Assembly (NCBI GenBank): GCA_963854835.1 | Contig: OY978530.1 | Span: 23,224,437-23,288,436 of the forward strand | Length of the DNA stretch: 64,000 nucleotides | From: Megamerina dolium | Lineage: Eukaryota; Arthropoda; Insecta; Diptera; Megamerinidae | Reading direction: 5' to 3' | In this document: positions 47,190-59,478 of the stretch, one piece after another | Numbering within the stretch: the stretch's first letter is position 1 | Layout: each line of letters begins with the position of its first letter | Program-made: the position numbers and the translations under genes | Notes under the pieces: generated by a model | The model's database searches: none | What the model was told of the DNA's origin: nothing | The model's input: only the letters and a program-made list of their open reading frames with translations

Positions 47190-48142
47190 TATATAAATAT
47201 GAAATATCAATACATATCGTATATATGCATGTAAAAATAAAAATGTCCATACATGCGAAATAGTGAAAGATTTATAGATAAAACCAATCAATTTAAATTA
47301 ACTCATTAATTAAAATTTATGTACACATATACCATATATACACCTACTTATTATTTTATAGAAGAACCTATAACTAAGATTTTTATAATTTATAGAAAGA
47401 AAAAAAAACATGCATTTAAATAACGATTTATTCCTTCAGAGAGTAACATTTAATTACATATACATATAAATATATCTTCTAAAATACATTTAAATTAAAC
47501 ATACATCCATCTTTAGTTTAGTGTAGTGAGCGATGCTCTTCTCTTTGTTTTCAAGCTCTGTCGTTCAATCGCTGAGTAACTGTTGTGCAGATAATACAGC
47601 TGAATTTTAAGAGGATACATGGACACACTTGACCTAATCCTGTAATATATAAATGGACTAAACGCAAGTACAACATAAAACAAACCATTACTAGACACTA
47701 AACGAAAAATTTCGTTCTTTTGAAAGGAAAAATAGATAGTCTTCACCCACATTTTAGACAAAAACGTGGATTAGTAAAATTATTAGGAAAATGAATTTAA
47801 CTTATAGCAGGAACTATAGATAGTGACTACGAAATTCAGATAAGCAATTCAATAAAATCTCTGCATTAAAACGATGGCATTCTAATACATATAATTAACA
47901 ATTTAACATTTTTTAATAATCATATGGCCCCACAAATACAAAATATCACAAATCACACAAATGAAAAACAAACATTAATTGGAAACTATCTAAATAATTT
48001 CAAGGATTTTGTACAAAATAAAATAGCAACTTTGGAAGACGAAGTCACATTTATGGGACAAGCCTTTCAAGTATACAACGACATTTTACTTTTATGAAGT
48101 CATGTAGACCATATTGGACACATGATTTTCTCAAGTGAACTT
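47190..48142. other. No recognised gene
   Basis: AT-rich. Frames at 47513-47761 (minus) and near 47920-48097 (plus, reading IQNITNHTNEKQTLIGNYLN) have some protein-like composition, but I could not place them. Confidence 0.4.
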
Positions 48143-48466
48143 GTGGGTGCCGTAGCTCAGTGGTAAGTGTGTTGGCCTTCTGATCTGTAAGTCGTGGATT
48201 CAATCCCCGACTGAAGCAAAATAAATTTCATATCGAAAAGATTTTTCTTTTGAACGGTACCCACCTGTCGGCAAGCAATTGGCAATTCTTCCGGCAGTAA
48301 CAATTTGGAATGGAAAAGCTTCTAAAAGAACTCTGTGACAAAGCTCAGAAAAAGTGATGTAGCAAGAGTTCTACCGTTCGGAACTGCCGAAAATAAGTAC
48401 GTCCCTTCTAATACTGTTCAAAATTTAACACGCACAACAGTAATGGAAGAGAAATTCTGCAAAAGA
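48143..48466 (+). mobile_element. tRNA-derived SINE, copy 1
   Basis: The head has a pol III A box (TAGCTCAGTGG) and a B box (GGATTCAATCC). The body phrases ATATCGAAAAGATTTTTCTT, GCAAGCAATTGGCAATTCTT, AAAAGCTTCTAAAAGAACTC and TTCGGAACTGCC are shared with the copies at 48783, 55208 and 56666. The tail seen in copies 3 and 4 is lost here. Confidence 0.88.
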
Positions 48467-48548
48467 ACTTTTTTTGGAATATTTATATTTAGGAACGGTA
48501 ACTCCAAAATTTTACACCATTGTAACAAAATAGAAATTCTAAACCGAA

Positions 48549-48595
48549 GTGTGTTTTATTTACGTTTACTTTCGGAACCACAAAATGGATAGCCC
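48549..48595. mobile_element. Terminal fragment of a DD41D mariner
   Basis: TGTGTTTTATTTACGTTTAC, then TTTCGGAACCACAAAATGGA and TAGCCCT, matches (reverse complement) the left 47 bases of the elements at 34047 and 60603 with a few changes. No other part is present. Confidence 0.7.
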
Positions 48596-48782
48596 TATAT
48601 ATACACACAACTATACATTATAAACTATACAGCATTAAATTGAATTAGCATTTGTGAATTACTTCCATACTGTATCTACCGTAATATCTATATAGTTATC
48701 CTACTACTGCGTTTTATTTTCTATTTCCGGACCCGTAAGAAAAGGCTAAGTGGAAAGTAGTGGTGACTAATTACATATGTAT

Positions 48783-49080
48783 GTGGGTGCAGTAGCTCAG
48801 TGGTTAGTGCATTGGCATTCTGATCTGTAGGTTGTGGGTTCTTGGCTGAAGCATAACTTTAATATCGAAAAGATTTTTCTTTCGTACAGTAACTACCTCT
48901 CAGCAAGCAATTGGCAATTCTTTAAGCAGTAACAATTTGCCATAGAAAAGCTTCTAAAAGAACTCTGAGACAAAGCTCAGAAAATGTAATGTGACAAAGG
49001 TTCTGACGTTCGGAACCGGCGTAAATAAGAAGGTCCCTTCTAATACTTTCCAAAAATTTAACACACAACAGTTTTTGTTT
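48783..49080 (+). mobile_element. tRNA-derived SINE, copy 2
   Basis: Starts GTGGGTGCAGTAGCTCAGTG. The A box is intact and the B box is damaged (GGTTGTGGGTTCTTGGC). The body is the same as copy 1. It ends near CACACAACAG without the distal tail. Confidence 0.87.
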
Positions 49081-51503
49081 ATTTATTTTTATTTTTGTAT
49101 TCACTATCAACAAATATAATAAACCGTTGGAACTTGGTCATATAGAGCAAATGGAGAACCTGCTTCAGAGGAAAACGTATTACATTCGTAATCGTAAAGC
49201 AAATCCCAAAATCCCAAAATCCGTTTCATACGAAAACTATTTTTTGAATTACAAATACCAGCCAAATGCCTAGCATATAACCGACGTCTTCTTCACACTA
49301 AGCGAATGGACAATTGTAACAAGTAAAGCAGCATGTTAAGGAAATCTTTCAAAATGCCATTTAATAATAAAAAAAAGAAGAAGAAAAATAGAATTGATAG
49401 CAGTTGCTACAGTAATAAACAAAACAATGTCAAAGAAAACGGAAATCTCGCTTTGGCATTAAAATCAATAGCTAACACTAATTATGGGACACAGTGCGGG
49501 AGGGCAGAAGTGGATGTGCAGTAGACTTATGGCGGAAGGAAGGAAGCTTTAACTCACAAAAGACTGAATTGAAAACTGATACTCTAAAGACACACACACA
49601 TGAGGTAAGTCGAAGATATTGCAGTAAATAAGAAGTTAGAATAATATTTTATAATAGCTTCGAAAATTTTATTTGTGCCTGCTTGGCTAAATAATTTCGC
49701 AGAGCAACATACCCAAAAAAATTCAGTGGGGCTACATTAGCATTCACCACTTACTTCAGCACTGCTAACTGAAGATTCTAACAGCAAATTTAGTGAAAAA
49801 TCTGAGTGGGTAGATACTGAGTTTATTCATATATCTAAATTTTATGATAATTACATGAGGGTCTAAAAAATTTTGGCCAGCTTTACTTTCAATCCACCAC
49901 ACGAACAATCATTAGAACGGGAATAAAAAATTAATTTTTTCGAAAGTACTATTAAGTCTCATAAAATTTGAATATACATTTTCTGTTTGTTAAGCGATAT
50001 TCGTTAATTAATTATTATATGGCTGGTTATTGTAGCCACCTTCTCTATGAAAACACACACTTAGGCCAGAAAGGCCAAGTGTGATATCACAGAGCTTATT
50101 CTTCGAAATAAATCGGTTATTAAGAAAATTTTATAAAAATCCTATGTGGACATCATCGCAAACTAATGTTTGGTTAATTTCGTTATCAAAACTTATTTAC
50201 TAACATTTTCTCAGTGTCGTCTTCCAAATTTACTGCAGTCGGTTTTTTATTTCATCTCATATATTTCTTATTATCTTAGGTTGTGCATATCTTTAAACTT
50301 TTTTTTCTATTGTTGTTGTTGTTGTTTATTCTTTTATTGTTTCTTATTTCTGGCTCTGATGATATTCCGGACGTGATTGGTGTGACACAGCGTTGATAAT
50401 GCTGACGGGATGATGTCGATTATGATGGTGGTGGTAATGGTAATGGTGATTTTGTTAATCGTGGTGGTGGTGATGACATTAGGGTGATGAAAATAGTTAC
50501 ATATGCGGTGGTATTTGATGTTGGTTCGAATGGAAAAACCGCACTGATGAGACAATTCACTGATTTTTTCCACAATATTAAGTACGTGCTTGCGTACGTA
50601 CGGTCGTAGAAAGAGCGAACTTGTGATTTTTTTTTTGTTCACGCTCTTCTTCCACTACTCCTTTACGCTGTTTTCATTTACGCGTGTTGTGATTCGTTTG
50701 TTTATTGTGTGCTTCGATAGGCCTTGATCGGAGTGTAGTGAAGACCATTGTTTTTCTTAAATATGAAAAAAGTGCGATTATAACGTGCCAGAATTTAGCG
50801 CGAAATTTCATTTTCATTTTCATTTATTTTATTCGTTGGAGCGAGAGCTAAATTGTCCCTTCCCACTCTCTTTGCTCATATTTTTGTATTTAATTTATGT
50901 TTTCTCTTCGTCTATTCGCACATTAAGTAAACATTCCGTAATTTCCCTTTTTTTGCATTTCAATTGATATGGTTGCGGATCTATTGTTATTATTATTGTA
51001 ACGGTAGTTAAAAAATAAGGCCTTTGACAATTGAATTTAATGCAAGGTGACTCTGTGAGTATTATTGCGTCTATTATGACGATTGGTGATGCCCTTCAGT
51101 TCAAACTATCATAGTCAGCCTATTGAGTTAATTATCTGCAGTACTTTAATTATTACACAACTCCACAGAAAAAACTTTTCTGCGTGGTGTCGGTTTGAAA
51201 GTAACTATGATTGCTGAATCCCAAAATGGTCTTCATTTCACTCCATCAGCTCTAGTTTCTGAGATTTATTATAATTTTCAAAAGATATTGTTTTTCAAAA
51301 TTCAAAACTCGGTTACACAAAAATTCGATTGAAATTAAATTTACTGAATTAGTAGCCTTATTTATTTTATTTTGCTAAAACTTCAACGTGTCACTTCAAT
51401 ATGTCAAAATGAATATTTAATTTATTTCATTTATTTCATTTATTATTACAGTCTATGGAAACAAGCTCCTTACAGACTAGAAAACATTATTAAAATAATT
51501 TAA
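49081..51503. other. No recognised gene
   Basis: AT-rich sequence without recognisable coding or repeat families. A short inverted phrase GGCCAGAAAGGCC lies near 50074 and a microsatellite-like stretch near 50400. Small frames at 50170 and 50785 are hydrophobic low-complexity. This could be flanking host DNA, and I cannot say more. Confidence 0.4.
50395..50480. repeat. GAT/GGT-rich imperfect triplet repeat
   Basis: GATGGTGGTGGTAATGGTAA, then TGGTGATTTT and GTGGTGGTGGTGATGA. It is the source of an isoleucine/threonine-rich open frame on the other strand. Confidence 0.8.
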
Positions 51504-52211
51504 TCAAAAATAAAATATAACAGTTAATCGAATAAATAAAGCATTATATAGCAAAGCCACTAGGACACCTATGGGTAAAGTAAAATCGATGGAAACATAA
51601 CTATTCAATCTATTAAAATCCAGAAGGGTCCCCATTGAGAGCATAATTACTCCCGGATCCCACCAAACACATAGCAAAACCTTCTTTACCGTCAATCCTG
51701 GCTTAGCCACCGTTTGCGCCGGCTCCCCGCGATTCGACCACGACCGTTTTCGCTTGACGTTGTAGTAATTGACGCACTTTTCATCACCTATAACCATCCG
51801 CTTCAGAAATGGATCGATTTTGTTGCGATTCTGCAGTGATTCGTAGATGGAAATTCGGTCCATGAGGTCATTTGCGTTAACTCGTGTGGCACCCATACAT
51901 CGAGCTCCTTTTTGTATCCAGCCTTATTTAAATGGTTCCAAATGGTTTTTGTGCAATGTATAGCTCCTGGGCAATAGAAACAGTGCTTACGTGACGGTCA
52001 GACTGGACGATTTCCATTATTTTATCGATATTTTCGACAACTGATCTTGCATTTTTGACATCAAAATTATCGGAATGGATTCGACGGAAAACGACGACGG
52101 AGTATCAGGACCATACACACTATTCACATTTTCAGTCATCTGGCTTCCGTTTTCGCTTCTATCGAAGAAAAACTTTGAGATATGGCGTATTTTCTCTTTA
52201 CTGATGTCCAT
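51504..52211 (-). pseudogene. mariner transposase N-terminal part
   Basis: The start at 52211 reads KEKIRHISKFFFDRSENGSQ, then ENVNSVYGPDTP. Frames are broken through the HTH part. The catalytic first block is VIGDEKCVNYYNVKRKRSW, with EPAQTVAKPGLTVKKVLLCV after it. The protein loses homology after WWDPG at about 51655, so the second and third catalytic aspartates are absent. Confidence 0.85.
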
Positions 52212-52439
52212 CTTTGACGCGTGCTTAAACAATACTGAGTCAAGCAATAACAAAATCGTCTGAAAAGTTTCCTTACTTACTTAGTTATGTGGCCATAACA
52301 ACCGAATATCGATTTAGGCCGCATATAACATGCTTCACCAGCCATCTCTGTTCTTCGCTAGCTAGCGCCAGTTAGAAATTCCAAGCGCCGTCAGGTTCTC
52401 CAGTACTTGGTCTTTCCACCTGAGGTTAGGTCTTCCTCT

Positions 52440-53665
52440 TCGGCGTCATCCTCCACCGGGTTCCGAATATAACACCTTCTTAGCTGGAGCGTGTTCTTCC
52501 ATTCGCTCGACATGACCCAGCCAGCGCAGTCGCTGGATTTTGATGTGCTTTGCTATATCAATATCGGCATACAGCTCGTACGGCTCATGGTTGTACCTTA
52601 TTCGGTACTCGCCACCAACGCAAATAGGTCCAAAGATCTTGGGAAATACTTTTATCTCGAAAGCTCCGAGCTTGCGCTCATCCGAGGTGGAAATTGTCCA
52701 GGCTTCAGCGCCATATGTTAGGACAGGCATGATGAGAGACTTGTAGAGTGTAGTTTTCGTTCTTCGAGAGAGGGCTCGACTTCTCAATTGCTTACTCATC
52801 CCAAAGTAACACCTGTTAGCAAGAGTTATCCTACGCATGATCTCCAAGCTGACGTCATTGCTGCTGTTAATGCTGGTTCCAAGATAGACAAAGTCCCTTA
52901 CTACTTCAAAAGCGTAGTTGTCAACAGTGACGTGCTGTCCAAGACGCCGGGACTCTTTGTTTGTTGAAACTATGTACTTCATCTGCCCTCGTAATCCGTA
53001 AGACCCATTCTACGCGACTCCTTTCCAACTCTGAAAATGCTGCACTGACTGCACAAGTATTCATGCCGATTATTTCAATATAATCGGCATACGCCAACAG
53101 CATGACAGTTTTGTGGAAGATAGTACCACTATGCGATAGATCAGCAGCTTGCATTATATTTCTCCATAATAAGATTGAAGAAGTCGAACGATAATGAATC
53201 ACCTTGTCTGAAACCCCGTTCGGTACTAAACAGTGCGGAGAGGTCCTTCCCAATTTTCTCTGCACAACGGGAGTTATGCAGTGTCTTTCTACAAAGTCGA
53301 ATGAGCTTTGCGGGAATACCGAACTTCGACATTGTTGCGTAGAGGTAATCCCTTACCGGACTGTCGAAAGCGGCTTTATAATCAACAAATAGGCGGTGTG
53401 TGTCGATCCGTTTTTCTTAAGTCTTCTCCAGGATTTGGCGCAGTGTGAAAATCTGGATTATGGTAAATTTACCAGGTCTGAAGCCACACTGATAAGGTCC
53501 AATCTTTTACACAGTACGCTCGATAGAACCTTGTATGCGATTCTCGGGAGACTTATTCCACGGTAGTTGGCGCAAATTTTGGGGTGTCCTTTTTATGTAC
53601 AGGACAGAGAACACTGTGCCTGCAATCATCAGGCATGCTTTCATCCGACCACACCCTTAAGTAGT
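52440..53665 (-). pseudogene. RTE reverse transcriptase, frameshifted
   Basis: RT wording is spread over three frames. GPYQCGF-type text lies near 53500, then MSKFGIPAKLIRLCRKTLHN and ERGFRQGDSLS (53200-53330). The active site near 53085 reads LAYADYIEIIG, with Y where the second catalytic aspartate should be. After this come VVRDFVYLGTSINSSND, LKS-LIMPVLTYGAEAWT, and the C-terminal IQRLRWLGHVERM. Frameshifts and the lost catalytic residue make it inactive. Confidence 0.9.
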
Positions 53666-53795
53666 CTTAAACAACTCGGCGCTTGATATTTTCGAAAAAT
53701 TTTCGAGTCTCATTCTTGTCGGTACGCATCTCTATCTCCTCACACTCGCGTCTTTCTTCTTCTCTTTTCTTGCGCCTGAAAATACGTCTCTCTAT

Positions 53796-54977
53796 TCACT
53801 CCTTTTTTCTCTGTACTCTGTACTCTGCACTCCGTTTTCTCTCCTTAACAACTCGCGTTGCACCTTCACGCAGGGTTTTTCTGTAGGCGGCGTCTTTCTC
53901 TGCGGTAGTGTCGCGACACTCCTGATCATACCACTCATTCCTCAGAGGCCGGTAATAACCGATAACCTCCTCGGCAGCAGTAGTCATGGAGTGGGATATA
54001 TGTGTCCACCGTGCGCATGTATCATCAAGTGGGGGAGTGTTCTGCATAAGCAGATCCGATAGTCTAGTGGAAAATGCATCTGCTGTCTCTGGTGATCGCA
54101 GCTTACTGACGTCGAGCTTTCTCTGTGTGGGACTTCTCTTGTTATTTGCGACACACAAACGTGTGTGCACCTTAGCTGCAACAAGGTAGTGATCCGAGTC
54201 GATGTTGGCACCACGGATCGATTTTACGTCCATCACACTGGAAGCATGTCTTCCGTCAATCACCACATGATCAATTTGGTTTCTTGTACGTTGATCTGGA
54301 GACAGCCATGTCACTTTGTGGATGTCGAGATGCTGGAATCTGGTACCACCAATTACCATGTTTCGTGCTGCGGCGAAGTCGATCAGCCTCATTCCGTTAT
54401 CGGAGGTGTTCTGGTGGAGGCTGAATTTTCCGACAGTTGGACCAAAGGTACCTTCCTTGCCCACCCTGGCATTAAAGTCGCCAACCACGATTTTGATATC
54501 GAGGCGGGGGCAGCGGTCATAAGCTTCTTCGAGGCGCTGAAAGAAGCTCTCCTTGGTCACATTGTCCTTCTCATCCGTCGGAGAGTGGGCACATATAAGG
54601 ATGATGTTGAAAAAATTTGCCTTGATGCGGATTGTGGCCAGCCGTTCGTTCACAGGCGTGAACTGTGAGACAAGATGTCGTAGTCTCTTGCTGACCAAAA
54701 ATCCACATCCTAATTCGGGCCTTTCAGCATGGCAACTGTAGTAGATGTCATAGGACGCCCTTTTGGAGCAGCCCTGTCCCGTCCATCGCATTTCCTGGAG
54801 AGCGGTGATGTCAGCTCTGTATTTTTCGAGGACATCAACCAGCTGGATAGAGGCACCCTCCCTATAAAGGGACCAGACATTCCAGGTGCATATCCGTAAC
54901 TCGTGGTCCTTATTTCGTTTGCGGGGGTCATCAGCAAAGGGGGTAGTCCATTTCAGAGGCATTTTTACATTATTCAC
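53796..54977 (-). CDS. RTE endonuclease domain (APE-type), open frame
   Basis: This unbroken 393-residue frame cuts target DNA for target-primed reverse transcription. The APE motifs are all present: RICTWNVWSLY (about residue 30), ADITALQEMRW (58), ILICAHSPTDEKDN (130), KIVVGDFNARVG (163), NQIDHVVID (233) and IDSDHYLVAAKV (259). The C-terminal part is the basic linker to the RT (EWYDQECR, then basic repeats), where the frame ends early. Automatic annotation often gives such proteins a craniofacial development protein 2-like name. The endonuclease itself looks intact although the RT is not. Confidence 0.92.
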   Translation of the reverse strand: MNNVKMPLKWTTPFADDPRKRNKDHELRICTWNVWSLYREGASIQLVDVLEKYRADITALQEMRWTGQGCSKRASYDIYYSCHAERPELGCGFLVSKRLRHLVSQFTPVNERLATIRIKANFFNIILICAHSPTDEKDNVTKESFFQRLEEAYDRCPRLDIKIVVGDFNARVGKEGTFGPTVGKFSLHQNTSDNGMRLIDFAAARNMVIGGTRFQHLDIHKVTWLSPDQRTRNQIDHVVIDGRHASSVMDVKSIRGANIDSDHYLVAAKVHTRLCVANNKRSPTQRKLDVSKLRSPETADAFSTRLSDLLMQNTPPLDDTCARWTHISHSMTTAAEEVIGYYRPLRNEWYDQECRDTTAEKDAAYRKTLREGATRVVKERKRSAEYRVQRKKE

Positions 54978-55207
54978 TGGGGGCGGGGGGGGGTTTTATG
55001 TGACGGGTACCAATCCCAACGCGCAAGCTCTAACCGAGGAGATTTTCGCCACTCACTTCAGCCGCCTCCCAGCAGGTGCCAGGAGGACGTTTCTTGGTGG
55101 TCGCTACGTGGAGGGCACCCATTAATAATAATGAAGGCGCCATCACTTGGTAAGCAGAGCAAGCTACATGACTACCCATCATTAACAAATAAAGGTATCA
55201 TCACATA

Positions 55208-55516
<309 letters not shown>

Positions 55517-55819
55517 TCACATAACGCTCAGATCAAACTACATGACAGCCAGTGAGTTGACTTGCGATGAGTTCAACAAGGATTGCGCTAGCCCCACCAG
55601 GTTGAAGCATTTAGACCCGTTACCTTGCGAAAACACCACCATACCAGTCTGAAAAGTTTATTTAGTACGCAATCCTATCTTTCTAACGCCATCTAGCATA
55701 ACACCATTGTACTTATACATCGCGAGATACAGATTACTAAAGCCATCTATTGGAAGAATAATGTATTTCTTTTTACTACACCTTATATAATAAGAACAAT
55801 TCGCGGTATCTGAATATTT

Positions 55820-56226
55820 TTACTGATTTTTGTTCGGCACAACACATTTAAATTTCAAAAAGTAATATAAGGAACTAGAAGTACAGAGAACAGAATTTTT
55901 GACATATAGTAAACCATGCCAATACATACATATATTAAGCACAATTTCAAACAGAGTTGGTTGCTTTAGTCCTGGAACTACCTGAAGAGGAGAAGCCTCT
56001 ATGTTATTGAATTTTAATTTATTTATTTTTACCGTGCTATTATGAAATTTTATCACAAAGGTTCCCAATAGTGTGTGATTGCTTCATTTATCGAAATAGA
56101 ACCATTAAAATTTTTAAAAAGGATTACACCGCCATCTATTTCTTCTATTAGTAAAATGTGATGATCGTTACTCACTGGACAAGAAGAATTGTGACTCTCT
56201 ATTAAGTTAGGAATACATTTAGAGTC
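55820..56226 (-). pseudogene. env: errantivirus env, C-terminal part
   Basis: Text such as KFHNSTVKINKLKFNN, EASPLQVVPGL and IEEIDGGVILFKNFNGS matches the ectodomain end of insect errantivirus envelope proteins. A frameshift lies between the two pieces near 56060. The piece is cut at 56227 by an LTR and resumes at 57790. Confidence 0.72.
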
Positions 56227-56965
56227 TGTTTCAGTGAGGAGCGAGTGAATGCCGGTGGGTTCGCTTAATGTGGTGCACTTGCCTGCAGGTTGAGTTGGCG
56301 GCAGATGTATTGACGACGGCTTGGTTGTTATTATAAATAACACTTTATTTTTCACTTAATTTAAATTATTTATTTATTAAATTAAATAGTAATTCTATTA
56401 TGTGAATCTAAAGTATATGTATGTATTAATCGGGAATCGGGGTATAAAGGAGATAAGGTAAATTTTTAATTATTCGGGAAACACATACTTATGTTAGAGG
56501 GAGTTGATTAACAATAATAGTAAGTAAATTTGGGTAAAGACACGGTGGTTGTTCTTGTATATAGAAAGAAAACCAAATTAGAAATAAAAGGAAATATGTA
56601 TGCAATTGTTTGTGTATTGCAAACCAAACGTTCGTTAAAACTTATATTATCATCAATATGTTAATAGCTGTAGCTCAGCGGTTCAATTCCCGCCTGATGC
56701 ATAACAAATTTAATATCGAAAATATTTTTCTTTCGAACGGTACCCACCTCTCGGCAAGCAATTGGCAATTCTTCCGACAATAACAACTTGCCATGAAAAA
56801 GCTTCTAAAAGAACTCTGTGACAAAGCTCAGAAAAAGTGATGACACAAGGGTTCTGCAGTTCGGAACCGGCTAAAATAAGTAGGTCCTTTCTTGTCCAAA
56901 ATTTAACACGGACAACAGTAATGGAAGAGAAGCTCTGCCAATGAGCCCTTCGGGGCTTGAAGTGC

Positions 56966-57039
<74 letters not shown>

Positions 57040-57789
57040 CGTGAGGGAGAAGCAACAATCTGTGGGGGAAGTGTAATTGCATGTATATCAACACCAAACC
57101 AAAACTAAGAATACGAAATTGAATCGTCTTTTCATTAGTTGTTGTGCAAAACAGTATACATATTTATTGTAACTCTCGCAGAGATAATTTTTTATATTCG
57201 AGTAAGAAGTAACTTAGTGGAACAACTAATATCTCGATATATTTGTTGCATACGATATATGGAGGGGAGATTTGTATTCAAATGCAAGTGCAATATATAC
57301 GAAGTATAGACAATACACGATGGCAAGATTTGCTTACCAATCGTTGAGAGCCTATCCGGCTCGAAGGTCCAATGTTCAGCGGGAGCGAGTGAATGCCGCT
57401 GGGCTTACTGCGGTGGTGACACACTTGCCTGTTGATAAGGTTGATAGTATAGGTGGTGGTGATTGTAGATGGGGTGTTGTTCCGGCTGCTGTGATTGCAC
57501 ATGTAAAATAGTATACGAAATAACGCACTCAATTTTTCGGTTTAATGTACAAGAATTTATTTATTGTTCAACTAACACTTGTATGATATAATGTATTTAA
57601 TTTAATTTATTTCAATTTTTATTTAGTTATTATACAATATTTTATTATGAGAGAGAAAGAGAAAACGGGGAGACAAAAAAAAGGTCACGCACACGGTTTT
57701 GTCCACTTGTAGATATGACTTGAGAAGTAATAATAATAAAAAGAAGTTAACATGGCAACGGAGAGTTGGTAAAACCAGTGTTGCCAACA
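56227..57789 (-). mobile_element. BEL-type LTR remnants in errantivirus env
   Basis: On the minus strand an LTR begins TGTTGGCAACACTGG at 57789. It ends at about 57374 with CCGCTGAACA, and is followed by TTGGACCTTCGAGCCGGATA and GGCTCTCAACGATTGGTAAG, which nearly matches the primer binding site and leader of the BEL element at 38701. A second LTR-like end, CTCGCTCCTCACTGAAACA, finishes at 56227 against env sequence. The two share GCGAGTGAATGCCG and CACTTGCCTG (plus strand). Only short, mostly non-coding sequence lies between, so this is a deleted element. The target duplication is not clear. Confidence 0.65.
56666..57038 (+). mobile_element. tRNA-derived SINE, copy 4, with (TA)n tail
   Basis: TAGCTCAGCGGTTCAATTCC fuses the A box to the B box, with the tRNA middle deleted. 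The full body follows (CTCGGCAAGCAATTGGCAAT, GTTCGGAACCGGC, CCCTTCGGGGCTTGAAGTGC). A (TA)n tail of about 70 bases ends at 57036. Confidence 0.88.
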
Positions 57790-58800
57790 AAGTTACCTGA
57801 TAAATTTATAAAGTCGCTTTCTTTACAAATAATGGAATTATTTGTCGTTTTACATTTATTTTTTATTGCATATACTAATTTTCCTTTTCTTAAAATGTTT
57901 TTATATTGTACATATATTACACTTTTATTTCTTTTGATTGGTCTTAAAATTATGATTCCATAAGTTTCTTTGTAGTAATTGGTATCTTTAACAGATAAAA
58001 TATCTTTTTCTTATCGCTATATAACACTGACATCTTTGCGAACCCTAGTACCTCTTCTTGGCTTGCAAAGGGCATATTCTCTTCTTCTATTTTAGCTATA
58101 GCCATATTTATTTTAGTTTTACTTAATATTAATGAATTAATAATGTCTACTTTTGCCCATTTCATTGCATTTTCTAAATTTGTAAATTCTTCTTTAACTA
58201 GTCTTATTCTATTTTGTAAATTAATGACAATTTGATTTTCTAAGCAGCCATCTTTTCTTATGGTATTTTAAATTTTATTCACTATCTCAGTTAAATCATT
58301 TAATATTTTATTGAAGGCTTCATTTACATGAACTTGCTTATCGTTATTTCTATTTAATTCATTAATGTTATCTCCTATAATTGCGAAATCGTCGTGATCC
58401 GAAGATTCCGCGATATACTTCCAAACGGTTCCTATAAAAGTAATTGCTCTTTTACCTTTCGTTGTAGGCGTTAATTTTCTAGCGTTGTAATGGCCTGTGT
58501 CAGTTCATGGATCAGGAGAGGATAAAGGTTGTGGTTGTTGGGGATGTTTTGTTCAATAAAGGTTTGAGTATTAAATAGGGATACCTCGTATTGCGCTAAT
58601 GCAACAGTGTGAGTAATCGTAAATATTTCTTGCTGAATTTTCGCTTGACCAGCATCAATCGTGACAACGTACGTAGATGAATAGTCCAATATTTGGACTT
58701 CTGCCAGGAATTCTTAATTTTGCTTTTATGGACAATTTTTTCCTTTTCTAATTGGGCTTTTAATGGATCACTATTTATGTGTCTGCTCAAAAATATGTCT
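57790..58800 (-). pseudogene. env: errantivirus env, N-terminal and middle part
   Basis: Broken frames show LENAMKWAKVDIINSLIL and SKTKINMAIAKIEEE (58050-58165), then KKIFYLLKIPITTKKLMES and LVYAIKNKCK near 57850. Upstream is TYVVTIDAGQAKIQQEIF (58600-58690). These are phrases of the errantivirus envelope. Stops and frameshifts are present throughout. The sequence leads directly to the piece at 55820-56226 once the LTR insertion is ignored. Confidence 0.72.
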
Positions 58801-58838
58801 ATGGGCCTATGTTTAATAGTGAAGTGAATAAAAGCGTA

Positions 58839-59335
58839 TTATTCAGAGATTTCTCTTGTTAATAGGTCATCAAAAGAATTATGGAGTTTATCAGGTTTTA
58901 GGCATCTCATGATTTCGGAGAGGGTGGAGTGTAGCCTTTCGATTTGTCCATTTACGTTCTTGGAGTATGGAGGTGTTGTGAAGACGTTTATTCCAAATTG
59001 GTCTTTAAGTATGAAAGTTATTGAAGCGGAGATCAATGCTTTCTCATTGTCAATGACAATTGATTTAGGAATGCTAGACTTAATTCCTTCAGGGGCTCCT
59101 TAAAGTCTTCTATGGCTCTCGATTTCAAAATTTTTCCCTGGACACACTTTGAATATTTGCCTATTGCTGTAAGTACCAAATTCCCTTCTGTAGAGTAAAT
59201 ATCTATGTGCACTATTTCTCCTGAATTTTTCGGAATAGGAATGGGTTGTATTTTGGGCTTATGCGGTTGAATATCATATTTTTGTTCTTTGCAGGTTTTA
59301 CAAATTTTTAGTATAAGCTGTGTCTTTTCTGACAT
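58839..59335 (-). pseudogene. pol: errantivirus integrase remnant
   Basis: CKTCKEQKYD near 59290 is the end of the zinc domain. GEIVHIDIYSTEG (59210) holds the first catalytic D. NVFTTPPYSKNVNGQIERLH (58940) holds the catalytic glutamate. A frameshift lies near 59035, and the block with the second aspartate is read in the other frame (IVIDNEKALIS-like). Confidence 0.82.
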
Positions 59336-59478
59336 CTCCGGAAAATATTATTTTTCTTTAATTTGTTCCCTGTTTTTTGAATAATAATTCCCATAAGTTT
59401 CTCGTTCGTAAACAGACAGTTAATCACACTTGGGTTGAGGTATTTTCTGAATATTTCGATTAAGCTTTCTTTAGAATA

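Noticed and set aside
47513..48097. Possible retroviral env or gag pieces
   Set aside because: Composition is protein-like, but I could not match any conserved motif on either strand.
48143..48215. A tRNA gene (A and B boxes present)
   Set aside because: The same head recurs with a conserved non-tRNA body in three other copies, and the cloverleaf is not convincing. It is a SINE head.
50334..50642. Isoleucine/threonine-rich open frame on the minus strand
   Set aside because: It is produced by a GAT/GGT triplet-like repeat and has no family wording.
54165..54668. 167-residue plus-strand open frame
   Set aside because: It is antisense to the RTE endonuclease.
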